64,000 bases of DNA from Cesiribacteraceae bacterium YIM B00369 (GTDB lineage Bacteria; Bacteroidota; Bacteroidia; Cytophagales; Cyclobacteriaceae): positions 1 through 64,000 of the forward strand of contig JAFMYY010000020.1 of NCBI GenBank assembly GCA_017948555.1. Reading direction: 5' to 3'. Both the position numbers and the translations under genes were made by a program. This document shows, piece after piece, positions 53,075 to 64,000 of the stretch (the first letter of the stretch is position 1; the number at the start of each line of letters is the position of its first letter). Below the pieces are notes generated by a model, which was not told the DNA's origin, ran no database searches, and saw nothing but the letters and a program-made list of their open reading frames with translations.

Positions 53075-53260
53075 ATGCCTGAAACTAAAACTGCCTGCGA
53101 AAATTGCGGCAAAGCCTTGCCTTACAACAGTACCGAAGCCATGATCTGCTCTTTTGAGTGCACTTTCTGCAGACATTGTGTACATGAAATTTTACACAAT
53201 GTCTGCCCGAATTGTGGCGGAAGTTTTGAAAAAAGGCCTGTAAGGTCGGATACAAAATGA
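53075..53260 (+). CDS. DUF1272 small cysteine-rich protein
   Basis: The 61-residue protein has CENCGKALP at the start, ICSFECTFCRHC in the middle and CPNCGG at the end, eight cysteines plus one His, as expected for a double zinc-binding knuckle of the DUF1272 family. Function is unknown. It follows the oxidase-like gene and ends one base before the converging DUF2264 gene. Confidence 0.88.
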   Translation: MPETKTACENCGKALPYNSTEAMICSFECTFCRHCVHEILHNVCPNCGGSFEKRPVRSDTK

Positions 53261-55300
53261 TTAAAACCTGACCACCTTCTCCTCCCCGTTCCTGAAGGAT
53301 ACCTTAATACTCCTGTCCTTTTTGGAGCGCTTAATTTTCTTCACCGGCACCAGCTCCTCATCTGTCCATTCTTCCCCTGCTTTTTTCCAAAGCATAAGGG
53401 TGGCATAGGGGGCTGGTTCCTTTTGGCCGGGGCTAAAGTTATCAGCCACATTAATAAGTGCACTTTCGTCGCTTACAGGATTAAGCCCGCTGGTGGAGAG
53501 CGTTTCCATAGCATCCCATCCGCTTAAAGAAACCATGGCAAGCTGGTAAATACCATTATCAATAATCTGCACCTCATGCCCTTTTACCTTCCTGCTTTCT
53601 TTTCTGATGTTTTCCATTCCCCGCGGCAGGGCATAGTGCCCCAAACGGAATTGAGTAGCTGTTGTGCTTGTATTTTCATCAATGCGTAAAATGCCATCGG
53701 GAAGCGGAATATCGGCCAGCTTTAGCTTTACATTTTCATCTGTTTCCAGCACAGCATCACGATAATATATCCCTTCCTCAAACTTCTTGAAAGTGAACAG
53801 CCGCAGCGCTTCCCAATCCCCCTTTTTATTCTTTACCACATAATTCATGGCTACTTCTCCGTTTTTACCATCGGCCTGCCAGGGGAAGGCACTGTTATAT
53901 GCGAGGCGGTTATAGTTTTCTGTTGAGCGGAATTTCTGCCAGTCATCAGCTACCTTTTCGTGGCACCAGGCACGCACCTCTGCCGCACCAATGGCGGGAT
54001 AATCGGTAATTAATATTTCAGATTCTTCCTGGTATTTGTTGTAAACTTCATCTTTGCTGAACTCCTCTTCCCAGGGACCTTCATTTTCAACAGCTGTCCA
54101 GAAGGGGCTTTCGGCAGGCACTAATAAGCCCAGGAAAGCTTTTCCCATCCAATACACGCTTCCGCGGCAGCTGTAAACCTGTACTGCAGGCTCAAAAGGA
54201 CCATAAAACCCAAGGGTCGGAACGCTGTCCTTCATAAAATCAGGGTGCTGCATAAACTGGAGTATGGTACCTGAAGCAATCCGCCTCATCCATCCATAGT
54301 TTGTGTCTCCGTCTTCAGTTAAACCCATGAGCGGAAAAGGCGCAATGGATGCGAATCGGTAAGATATACTGCGGCCCCACATGATCATCTTTCCGTCCCT
54401 GCTGAACATATAGGGGTAGTTGTTTTTAACATCGCTGAAATTGGCTTCAAACTTTTCTGCAATTTCAGGGTAATGCTCTTTCCCGAATAAATCAGACCAC
54501 AGCAGGCCATATATCTGGAAAGCCCACATGCTGTAATAATCGTATGCAGGGTTATCGTTGTACCAGCCGTCGCCCCTGTAGTGCGCCAGGGATTTTTCCA
54601 GGTATTCCTTCAGCAAGACCTCGTTAACAGGGTAGCCCTCCTTTTTAAAAAAGCTCAGCACATAAATATTAAAGAACTTCCAGTTAGATGGTACGGTAGG
54701 GCCATCGCCATAGCTGATCATTACATTTGCAAGCTTATCTTTTTGCTCCTGCGAAAGTGGTTCCCACAGGGCTTCCGGAGCTACAAAAAGGGAAATAGCA
54801 AGTGCACCAAATTCCACCAGATTCTGATTAGGTCCGCCATTCTTTGGGCGGGGCTTAATATAAGATTCGCTTTCCGGCTCAGTAAGTTTATTAATCTGGT
54901 AGCGGTAATAATCTGCCACCTTAATGCCATTCATTTCAAGGTCCGGATTATCTTTAAGAAGAGGCGCGGCAATAAATAATGTACGGCATAGTCCCTCCAG
55001 CTTTTCGGTAGGTATTTGTCCTTCGTTCTTCGGATAACTCTTGCCCGGCTGTTTGGGAAACTGCATGGGGTCATCCAAAGTATGAATGTAGCTGAATGCT
55101 CCTTCCAGCAAATATTGAGCAGCATCTTTCCAATGCTCCCTGGTCATGCCTGTATGCGGGCTAAGCTTATAATCAGGGTTATTTATGGTAAATATTTCCT
55201 TTTCTTTTACCTCCTGCATCTGGCTTACAGCCGTTTGCGCCTGCAACAGGGGAGCGGAAACAAAAAAGAAAAGGGCCAGGATATTTAGGCGGTACTTCAT
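53261..55300 (-). CDS. Secreted DUF2264 protein (probable uronate-acting glycosidase), long form
   Basis: The 679-residue protein has a signal peptide (hydrophobic about 6-20, LLQAQT). The N-terminal half (about 45-400) is an alpha/alpha-barrel DUF2264 domain with LSPHTGMTREHWKDAAQYLL, NWKFFNIYVLSFF and DGWYNDNPAYDYYSMWAFQ; the C-terminal half (about 420-679) is beta-rich and specific to long members. I recall some family members classed as glucuronidases (GH154), unverified. It ends a polysaccharide locus with GH2, GH88 and GH105. Confidence 0.85.
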   Translation of the reverse strand: MKYRLNILALFFFVSAPLLQAQTAVSQMQEVKEKEIFTINNPDYKLSPHTGMTREHWKDAAQYLLEGAFSYIHTLDDPMQFPKQPGKSYPKNEGQIPTEKLEGLCRTLFIAAPLLKDNPDLEMNGIKVADYYRYQINKLTEPESESYIKPRPKNGGPNQNLVEFGALAISLFVAPEALWEPLSQEQKDKLANVMISYGDGPTVPSNWKFFNIYVLSFFKKEGYPVNEVLLKEYLEKSLAHYRGDGWYNDNPAYDYYSMWAFQIYGLLWSDLFGKEHYPEIAEKFEANFSDVKNNYPYMFSRDGKMIMWGRSISYRFASIAPFPLMGLTEDGDTNYGWMRRIASGTILQFMQHPDFMKDSVPTLGFYGPFEPAVQVYSCRGSVYWMGKAFLGLLVPAESPFWTAVENEGPWEEEFSKDEVYNKYQEESEILITDYPAIGAAEVRAWCHEKVADDWQKFRSTENYNRLAYNSAFPWQADGKNGEVAMNYVVKNKKGDWEALRLFTFKKFEEGIYYRDAVLETDENVKLKLADIPLPDGILRIDENTSTTATQFRLGHYALPRGMENIRKESRKVKGHEVQIIDNGIYQLAMVSLSGWDAMETLSTSGLNPVSDESALINVADNFSPGQKEPAPYATLMLWKKAGEEWTDEELVPVKKIKRSKKDRSIKVSFRNGEEKVVRF

Positions 55301-55381
55301 CGGATTTTTGTAAATTGAATAATTTCAACTGTTCCACGTGAAAGACAGCTGATTAGGAGAAGGGAATGTGAGCTTCCCCTG

Positions 55382-56542
55382 TTAATTTTTATCTACATAG
55401 CGGTACATTTCAGCTGCTGCCAGCAGGAATGCGCCCACACCAAAACCGGCGGTCGAATTTACATCCACCACCTGCCCCGGAATAGCTCTTTCACCTATAG
55501 GCTGCACATAACCTATTTTTCCGTCAGGCTGTAAGGCCACAGTGGAGAGGTAGTCCCATCCTTTTGCAGCTGCAGGCAAATAGGTTTCTTTTTCAATATA
55601 ACCGTTGTTAATACCCCAAAGCAGGCCATAGGTAAAAAATGCGGTACCGCTGGTTTCAGGTCCGGGCGCATGTTCAGCATCCATGATGCTTCGCGTCCAG
55701 TAGCCATCTTCCTGCTGATGCTTAATAATTGCTTCAGCCATGCCCTTGTACCTCTTCTCAAAAAAACCGCGGTTTGGAGCATCCTTTGGCAGGTCCTGCA
55801 GTACTTTGGCTAAACCGGCAAATACCCAGCCATCGCCACGTGCCCAGAAGTCCTTTTTCCCATTAGCACTTTTATGTTTCGGGTAAACATATTTGGCATC
55901 ACGGTAATAAAGTTGCTCCTCAGGGTCGTACATAATGGAATCGGCATAACTGTAATACTCATGAAGTTTCTCCAGGTATAGCTCATTTCCTGTAACATTG
56001 TAAAGCTTGGTCATTACCGGCATTACCATATACAGCCCGTCAGCCCACCACCAATAATCCTTTACAGGGGTACTCATCTGGTACTCCATTACTTCTCTGG
56101 CGCGGGCAATCTTTTTCTCATCCTTTTCCTTATCCAGGTTATATAAATCGATGTAGGTCTGGAAACAGATCTGCCAGTCACCGAAAAGAACGAAATTATC
56201 CTTCTCGCCGTAAGAATATTTCCAGTCTTTCATATCGGTTGATTTGGCACCCATCCACTGGTTTTTCTCAGCCCAGGCCTCAGAATAATTTTTGTAATTT
56301 TTATTGCGGGTAACTTTATAAGCTTCCATATTTCCGGTATGATAGGCGGCAACATCCCAGAAAGCCCACCCATGCTCAGGGTTTGATTTTTGCCAGTAAG
56401 TGTTGGCTTTGTTCAAAACCTTCAGGACCTCCTTTTTAGATTTTGGAATAAGGGGGTTCTTTTCTTCCGGCCCGGCTGTCGTTATTAGGGTGCCGGCAGC
56501 TATAAAAAAGAGGGTAAAGAAGATAAGAGCTTTGGTCTTCAT
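55382..56542 (-). CDS. GH105-like unsaturated rhamnogalacturonyl hydrolase
   Basis: From ATG 56542 (MKTKALIFFT) the product has 386 residues with a signal peptide. It is an alpha/alpha-barrel with GWAFWDVAAYHTGNM, DYWWWADGLYMVMP (catalytic Asp in ADG) and ARGDGWVFAGLAKVL, matching YteR/GH105 and GH88 enzymes. These cleave the unsaturated uronic acid left by polysaccharide lyases from the chain end. It lies 81 nt after the GH2 gene's downstream hairpin and before the long DUF2264 gene. Confidence 0.87.
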   Translation of the reverse strand: MKTKALIFFTLFFIAAGTLITTAGPEEKNPLIPKSKKEVLKVLNKANTYWQKSNPEHGWAFWDVAAYHTGNMEAYKVTRNKNYKNYSEAWAEKNQWMGAKSTDMKDWKYSYGEKDNFVLFGDWQICFQTYIDLYNLDKEKDEKKIARAREVMEYQMSTPVKDYWWWADGLYMVMPVMTKLYNVTGNELYLEKLHEYYSYADSIMYDPEEQLYYRDAKYVYPKHKSANGKKDFWARGDGWVFAGLAKVLQDLPKDAPNRGFFEKRYKGMAEAIIKHQQEDGYWTRSIMDAEHAPGPETSGTAFFTYGLLWGINNGYIEKETYLPAAAKGWDYLSTVALQPDGKIGYVQPIGERAIPGQVVDVNSTAGFGVGAFLLAAAEMYRYVDKN

Positions 56543-56631
56543 ATTCAGCAAATTGGTTATAAAATTCAGTTCAATCAAATCAAAAGTTAAAAAAGAGGAA
56601 ATCCATGTTAAGGGATTTTCTTTCTAAAAGA

Positions 56632-56666
56632 CAGACCTGACAGGTTTTGAAAACCTGTCAGGTCTG
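56632..56666. repeat. 35-bp perfect palindrome between GH105 and GH2 genes
   Basis: A 17-base arm (56632-56648), one-base loop and matching 17-base arm (56650-56666), containing CTGACAGGTTTT. It can form a very stable hairpin, but no strong U-run follows on the minus strand. It resembles short palindromes I recall as scattered in Bacteroidota genomes. Confidence 0.9.
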
Positions 56667-56683
56667 ATCATTCATTTCCCCGG

Positions 56684-60160
<3,477 letters not shown>

Positions 60161-61393
60161 CTAATCCCTGATAGCATGATCTATCTGTGCAGGCTTACCA
60201 CTCCAAAGCTTCTTTTGTGTCCATTCCTCTGCGGGAGCTGTCCAGAACGGCTCTTCAGGCCCCTGGCCAAGTACAAGGAACGCTTCAGAACAAAGGTAAA
60301 GGCTCCCTGTAGAAATATATCCCTCGCCTATGTTTGGCTGATGCCCGTAAAATCCAACCCTGAGCCAGCCGTTTTCATCAAAAGTTCCGGGAGCTTCTAT
60401 TTGTCTCTTTATTACCGCATAGAGAGCCGACCGGACCTGGCCCGGGCTAACCTCTTTTGGAAGTTCATTCCACAGCGCTACCTGTGAGAGTAGCTGAAAT
60501 GCGCCAAAGCGGTAAGCCAGCGACCTCCCTATAGGAGGGTAAGTACCTTCCGGCGATACCAGGCGCTCCTGAATGGCGGCATAGCGCTGTGCCCGCTTTA
60601 AAACCAGATCAAAATTTTTCTTTTCCTTATAGCCTGCCTCGTTGAGTGTTTTCAGTATGTCCAGCATCATTGGCTGAATAACAAAACTGTTATAGTAATC
60701 CCAGTGAAACTCAGGCCCGTCTCCGTACATGCCATCTCCAAGGTACCACTCCATATGCTTTTTTAATGAATACTCAATGCGTACCATATCTGCCTGGCCA
60801 TCAAACTTCAATAAGGCAGCTTCCACCATTCCTGTAAAGAGCAGCCAGTTGCTGTAATAGGGAGTAATTACGCGGCTGGACTTCAGCGCTTCAATTACAT
60901 TTTTTTGGGTTTCAGCACTCAGGCGCCCCCACAACTGGTTTGGAGCTCTCAGCAGGCCCTGCGCAAAGAACGCTGCATCTACAAGGGGCTGCTTATCATT
61001 GGTAAAGTTCATAAAATCAGGCGACTGAGGGTCGGTAGCATTATGAATGCTCTTCAGGGCCAGCTGAATATATTTTTCTCTTAATTTACCCTCCGGTGTA
61101 TTGTCCGGCCCCAGCTCCAGCCAGGGAGCCATACCGGAAAGTAAGCGGCCAAATGCTTCCAGGTAAGTAACATGCTTTCTGTCGTCCCATGCACCCGGCG
61201 ATCTTTCAACCGGCATCCTTTTCTTCAGCTCGTTTTTACTTAAAGCTTCCAATAAAGGATCTGCGATCTTTACAAGGGTGGACACATAAAACTCTCTGAC
61301 TTTCGGTTCTTTCTTAAGAGGAGGATTTTCATTTGCCTGTCCTTCATGAGATAAAAAAGCAAACAACAATACTATAAAACTATACTTTTTCAT
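60161..61393 (-). CDS. Secreted DUF2264 protein, short form
   Basis: From ATG 61393 (MKKYSFIVLL) the product has 410 residues with a signal peptide. It consists of the DUF2264 alpha/alpha-barrel alone: NWLLFTGMVEAALL, DGMYGDGPEFHWDYYNSFVIQ and YPPIGRSLAYRFGAF line up with the equivalent parts of the long DUF2264 protein 6 kb away, but the beta-rich C-terminal half is absent. It likely cleaves a uronate-containing side chain, as a complement to the long form. It lies between the GH88 and GH2 genes. Confidence 0.85.
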   Translation of the reverse strand: MKKYSFIVLLFAFLSHEGQANENPPLKKEPKVREFYVSTLVKIADPLLEALSKNELKKRMPVERSPGAWDDRKHVTYLEAFGRLLSGMAPWLELGPDNTPEGKLREKYIQLALKSIHNATDPQSPDFMNFTNDKQPLVDAAFFAQGLLRAPNQLWGRLSAETQKNVIEALKSSRVITPYYSNWLLFTGMVEAALLKFDGQADMVRIEYSLKKHMEWYLGDGMYGDGPEFHWDYYNSFVIQPMMLDILKTLNEAGYKEKKNFDLVLKRAQRYAAIQERLVSPEGTYPPIGRSLAYRFGAFQLLSQVALWNELPKEVSPGQVRSALYAVIKRQIEAPGTFDENGWLRVGFYGHQPNIGEGYISTGSLYLCSEAFLVLGQGPEEPFWTAPAEEWTQKKLWSGKPAQIDHAIRD

Positions 61394-61515
61394 GGAACTC
61401 AGGCTCATACAATATTTCATAATAAAACTTGTTTTGTTTTTGATCAGAGATTTAATTACCCTGATTTCTGTTTTTCTGTGAAAGGCGCCGGCTGTTCAGC
61501 CACTTATTCTGTTCC

Positions 61516-62742
61516 TTATTTACCATATTCCTTGTACCTCTTCAGCGCTTCCACATAATAATAGTCGCCATAGGTAAGCGGAACATCTACTTCGGAATCT
61601 GCAGGAAGGCTGCCAACACTATGCTTAAGGATAAAGCCACCATTCGTACCAGGGGCTGCCACATATTCAGGGGTTGACAAAGTGCGGATTATTTGCTCTG
61701 CATTATTAAAGTACTCCTGAGACTTTTCACCCTCCACATACTCACTAAGTTCCAGTAAAGCAGAGGCCATAATGGCAGCAGCGGAGGCATCGCGCAGAAC
61801 ATCCGGTATATTCGGAGCGTTAAAATCCCAGTAAGCTACCTTATCCTCAGGCATATTTGGATGGTTAAAAATAAAATCTGCTATCTTATTAGCCTGCTCC
61901 AGGTACTTCTCATCGCCTGTCTCCCTGTACATATCGGTATAACCATACAAACCCCAGGCCTGCCCTCTGGCCCATGCCGATTCATCTGAATAGCCCTGTG
62001 CAGTTTTTTTCTCCTGCACCTCTCCGGTCTCCGGGTCATAATTCAGTACATGCCAGGTGCTGTTATCTTCGCGGAAATGGTTTTCCATAGTTGTATTGGC
62101 ATGTTCAACCGCAATATTATAATAGGTTGAATCGCCTGTTTGCTCCGTAGCCCAAAACAGCATATCCAGATTCATCATATTGTCGATGATTACCAGAAAG
62201 TCTTCCGGTTTTGAATTCCATGATCTGATTGCCCCTACTTTTGGATCATACCGGCTGATCAGGGATTTAGCACTTTGTATAATAATATCTTTATATTCCT
62301 CAGATGGATTTATACGATAGGCATTGCCAAAGCTGTCAAACATCATAAACCCCAGATCGTGGGTGTCGGTATTAAACTTTTCCTTTTCCAACACCTTCAT
62401 AATCCGCATTGCTTCATTAAGCAATTGCTCATCTCCCGTTTCTTCATAAAGATAGAGTAAGGTACCAGGGTAAAAACCGCTCACCCACCATTCCGACCCG
62501 CTGGTTTCAAGCGAATCTTTTTCTGCGTAATAAGTCTTAGGAAAACGCCCCTCAGGAAGTCTTTCCATCAACACTTTGTATTGTGCAGCAGCCTTCTCCA
62601 GGTTTTCTTCAGCAAGCTGCACCACCTCATTGTCCGGAGTGATTTTTGATTGTTGTTGTACATTTTCGCTGCTGCTACAGGCAAACTGCAGCAAGGAAAA
62701 GGCAACCAAAAAGAATGCACTGCACTTGTAATTAAAGTTCAT
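61516..62742 (-). CDS. GH88 family unsaturated glucuronyl hydrolase, lipoprotein
   Basis: The 408-residue protein has a lipobox QFAC (C22) and an alpha/alpha-barrel with THDLGFMMFDS and IDNMMNLDMLFWA, supplying the two catalytic Asp residues of GH88, followed by SAWARGQAWGLYG. It hydrates and removes a 4,5-unsaturated glucuronic residue from oligosaccharides left by lyases. It follows the SusD gene on the same strand with a hairpin between. Two 16-bp direct repeats lie just upstream of its ATG. Confidence 0.9.
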   Translation of the reverse strand: MNFNYKCSAFFLVAFSLLQFACSSSENVQQQSKITPDNEVVQLAEENLEKAAAQYKVLMERLPEGRFPKTYYAEKDSLETSGSEWWVSGFYPGTLLYLYEETGDEQLLNEAMRIMKVLEKEKFNTDTHDLGFMMFDSFGNAYRINPSEEYKDIIIQSAKSLISRYDPKVGAIRSWNSKPEDFLVIIDNMMNLDMLFWATEQTGDSTYYNIAVEHANTTMENHFREDNSTWHVLNYDPETGEVQEKKTAQGYSDESAWARGQAWGLYGYTDMYRETGDEKYLEQANKIADFIFNHPNMPEDKVAYWDFNAPNIPDVLRDASAAAIMASALLELSEYVEGEKSQEYFNNAEQIIRTLSTPEYVAAPGTNGGFILKHSVGSLPADSEVDVPLTYGDYYYVEALKRYKEYGK

Positions 62743-62753
62743 TTGAAAGATAT

Positions 62754-62787
62754 AATGTGACAGGTTAAAACAATGTGACAGGTTAAA
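62754..62787. repeat. Two 16-bp direct repeats upstream of the GH88 gene
   Basis: AATGTGACAGGTTAAA occurs at 62754-62769 and 62772-62787, an 18-bp period, 11 nt upstream of the GH88 ATG. It might be a regulator-binding site or part of the leader. Confidence 0.7.
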
Positions 62788-62952
62788 GTTAATAAGAAAT
62801 CTCTAACAGGAATATTTTTATTATGAATTACCTGATTATATAAAATATTTCAAAACAGAATATTTTATTTAAAACAAACTGATAACTGCCTCCGGCTTTA
62901 ACCATATTATGCTCTTTTCTCAAAGCTTAAACAGAGATTATCTGAATTTAAT

Positions 62953-63020
62953 TTATGCTAATTGCAGCATAATTCCCCGGAAGAAGAAAGGGCGCTTTAT
63001 TTGCCCCTTCTTCCGGGGAA
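62953..63020 (-). terminator. Double hairpin after the susD-like gene
   Basis: TTCCCCGGAAGAAG (62973-62986) pairs with CTTCTTCCGGGGAA (63007-63020), and TTATGCT (62953-62959) with AGCATAA (62966-62972). The stems are strong but no long U-run follows on the minus strand, so this may be an mRNA-stabilising 3' end or a partial terminator that lowers GH88 expression relative to SusD. Confidence 0.55.
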
Positions 63021-63046
63021 CTTATTTTATTTCTTAAAGTTACTTT

Positions 63047-64000
63047 TTAATTATAACCGGGATTTTGCTTTAATTCAGCATCCTTATTCAGCCTTATCTC
63101 CTGATCGGGGATTGGCAGCAGAAGGTGCTTATCCTCTAAACCAGTAATAACGCGAAGGCCTTCCGGTAAAGAACTATAACTATTGAGGCGGTTTACCCGA
63201 TCCACCAAAGTTTTGGTTCTCATCAGGGTCAGCCTGCGGTTTTCTTCTCCTATCAGCTCTCTGGCTCTTTCATCCAGAATGAAATCCAGGTTCATGTCTG
63301 CTGCATCTACTGACGGGGCATTTCTTGCTTCCCTTAGTTCGTTGATGGTTGCTGCCGCCTCACCTGGCTTATCCTGCATAACCTCTGCTTCAGCACGAAG
63401 AAGGTAAGTTTCTCCTAAACGCATCATGATAATGTCCTTCCACGTGCCCCAGCCGAATACATCCCGGGGATCAAAATGTCCCCACTTCATAGTGTAAGGG
63501 TTAATCCTTCTTATGGTATCAACAGGTGTAATTTGTATTTTAGTACCATCTGCCAGGGTATGCTCTCCTAAAGTAACTTTGGTTCCGTATATATTAGCAA
63601 ATTTAGGATCCGGATTATTGAAATAAAATTCTCTCTTTATACTATATTCCGAATTCCGCATATCACCCTCTTCATACAAATCATGTAACACCCAGTTATT
63701 CAGCCTGATCCGTGACAAACCTCTTCCTCCTAAAGAATCGGCAGGAATTAAACCCGGTACATTGTGGTAGCCTGCACCCCAAACCCGGCGATGCTGAAAG
63801 TCGCCCGCATTACCTGATGGTACATCTGAAGGATTCTCAGTTTCCAACACCCATATAGCTTCAGTGTTTCCCTGGTTATATCTTTGGTTGCCGACATGAA
63901 ACATATCAGAAAAAGGATCACCAGGATCACCTGCCTTCACTCCATAGCGTTCACTAACCAGTTCAAAGGCACCACTGGAAATAATCATATCAGCATGGCT
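63047..64000 (-). CDS. RagB/SusD-family outer-membrane nutrient-binding protein, partial
   Basis: The frame is open to the window edge; about 317 C-terminal residues are seen and the N-terminus with its lipobox is missing. SusD signatures include RLGETYLLRAEAEVMQ, AAATINELREARNA, LDFILDERARELIGEENRR, and the usual end with LPIPDQEIRLNKDAELKQNPGYN. SusD lipoproteins bind glycans at the surface and pass them to a SusC TonB-dependent channel, whose gene is expected just beyond the window. It is the upstream gene of the visible polysaccharide locus. Confidence 0.93.
   Translation of the reverse strand, partial: SHADMIISSGAFELVSERYGVKAGDPGDPFSDMFHVGNQRYNQGNTEAIWVLETENPSDVPSGNAGDFQHRRVWGAGYHNVPGLIPADSLGGRGLSRIRLNNWVLHDLYEEGDMRNSEYSIKREFYFNNPDPKFANIYGTKVTLGEHTLADGTKIQITPVDTIRRINPYTMKWGHFDPRDVFGWGTWKDIIMMRLGETYLLRAEAEVMQDKPGEAAATINELREARNAPSVDAADMNLDFILDERARELIGEENRRLTLMRTKTLVDRVNRLNSYSSLPEGLRVITGLEDKHLLLPIPDQEIRLNKDAELKQNPGYN

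Larger units (their letters stand above)
62743..63046. other. Intergenic region between susD-like and GH88 genes
   Basis: About 300 nt without a gene. Near the SusD stop are two hairpins (62953-62972 and 62973-63020); near the GH88 start are two direct repeats (62754-62787). The middle is AT-rich with no coding signal. Confidence 0.6.

Overview
The window looks like chromosomal DNA from a member of the Bacteroidota, most likely in or near the Cytophagales. The signs are a SusD-type outer-membrane glycan-binding protein next to polysaccharide-degrading lipoproteins, Bacteroidota-type promoters (TTG/TTTG, about 19 nt, TAnnTTTG), few Shine-Dalgarno sites, a fused alpha/beta 2-oxoacid dehydrogenase E1, a Na+-pumping NADH:quinone reductase, and proteins tied to bacillithiol (YtxJ, YfiT/BstA-like). 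Genus cannot be told from sequence alone. No rRNA, tRNA, CRISPR, phage or transposase gene was seen.

Layout. 0.1-4 kb: a minus-strand operon of N-formylglutamate amidohydrolase, a DUF1704/QEGLA metallopeptidase and a GshB-like ATP-grasp ligase. 4.2-5.5 kb: a metallophosphatase and a DUF502 membrane protein. 5.6-10.4 kb: nqrABCDE, closed by a terminator and lacking nqrF. 10.4-12.4 kb: ispH, cmk and a 47-residue lipoprotein. 12.4-20 kb: adenine deaminase, an L,D-transpeptidase-like protein, an ABC-F ATPase, a DUF2157-like membrane protein and a double-domain rhamnogalacturonan acetylesterase. 20-27.1 kb: a WYL regulator, a GyrI-like protein, a YfiT-like protein, uracil-DNA glycosylase, a phosphodiesterase-type lipoprotein, mnmD-ispF and an M16 protease. 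27.2-34.9 kb: the E1 fusion, a secreted protein with 114-bp tandem repeats, ytxJ, osmC, an outer-membrane-like protein, lipA and a lipoprotein. 34.9-40.9 kb: a molybdenum hydroxylase operon with two paralogous large subunits. 41-46.7 kb: a beta-propeller lipoprotein, a PIF1-like helicase, a TetR regulator and a GH13 enzyme.

46.9-49.2 kb is a small accessory island. It holds a polysaccharide deacetylase, an alpha/beta hydrolase and a toxin-antitoxin pair with a decayed toxin, all on the minus strand. Two related 120-bp elements abut the start codons of the first two genes, giving a cassette-like organisation. 49.5-53.3 kb: a FabF-type ketosynthase, a divergent MocR regulator/FMN-protein pair and a DUF1272 protein. 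53.3-64 kb is most of a polysaccharide utilisation locus on the minus strand (SusD, GH88, DUF2264, GH2, GH105, DUF2264), running off the right edge. Its unsaturated-uronyl hydrolases suggest an acidic polysaccharide such as pectin/rhamnogalacturonan or a uronate-rich algal or plant gum.

The most interesting points are the cassette-like island, the FGase-QEGLA-ATP-grasp operon, the recently amplified repeat protein coupled to ytxJ, the tiny lipoprotein upstream of cmk, the missing nqrF and the twin molybdenum subunits. Function calls rest on motifs and family recall; no database search was run.
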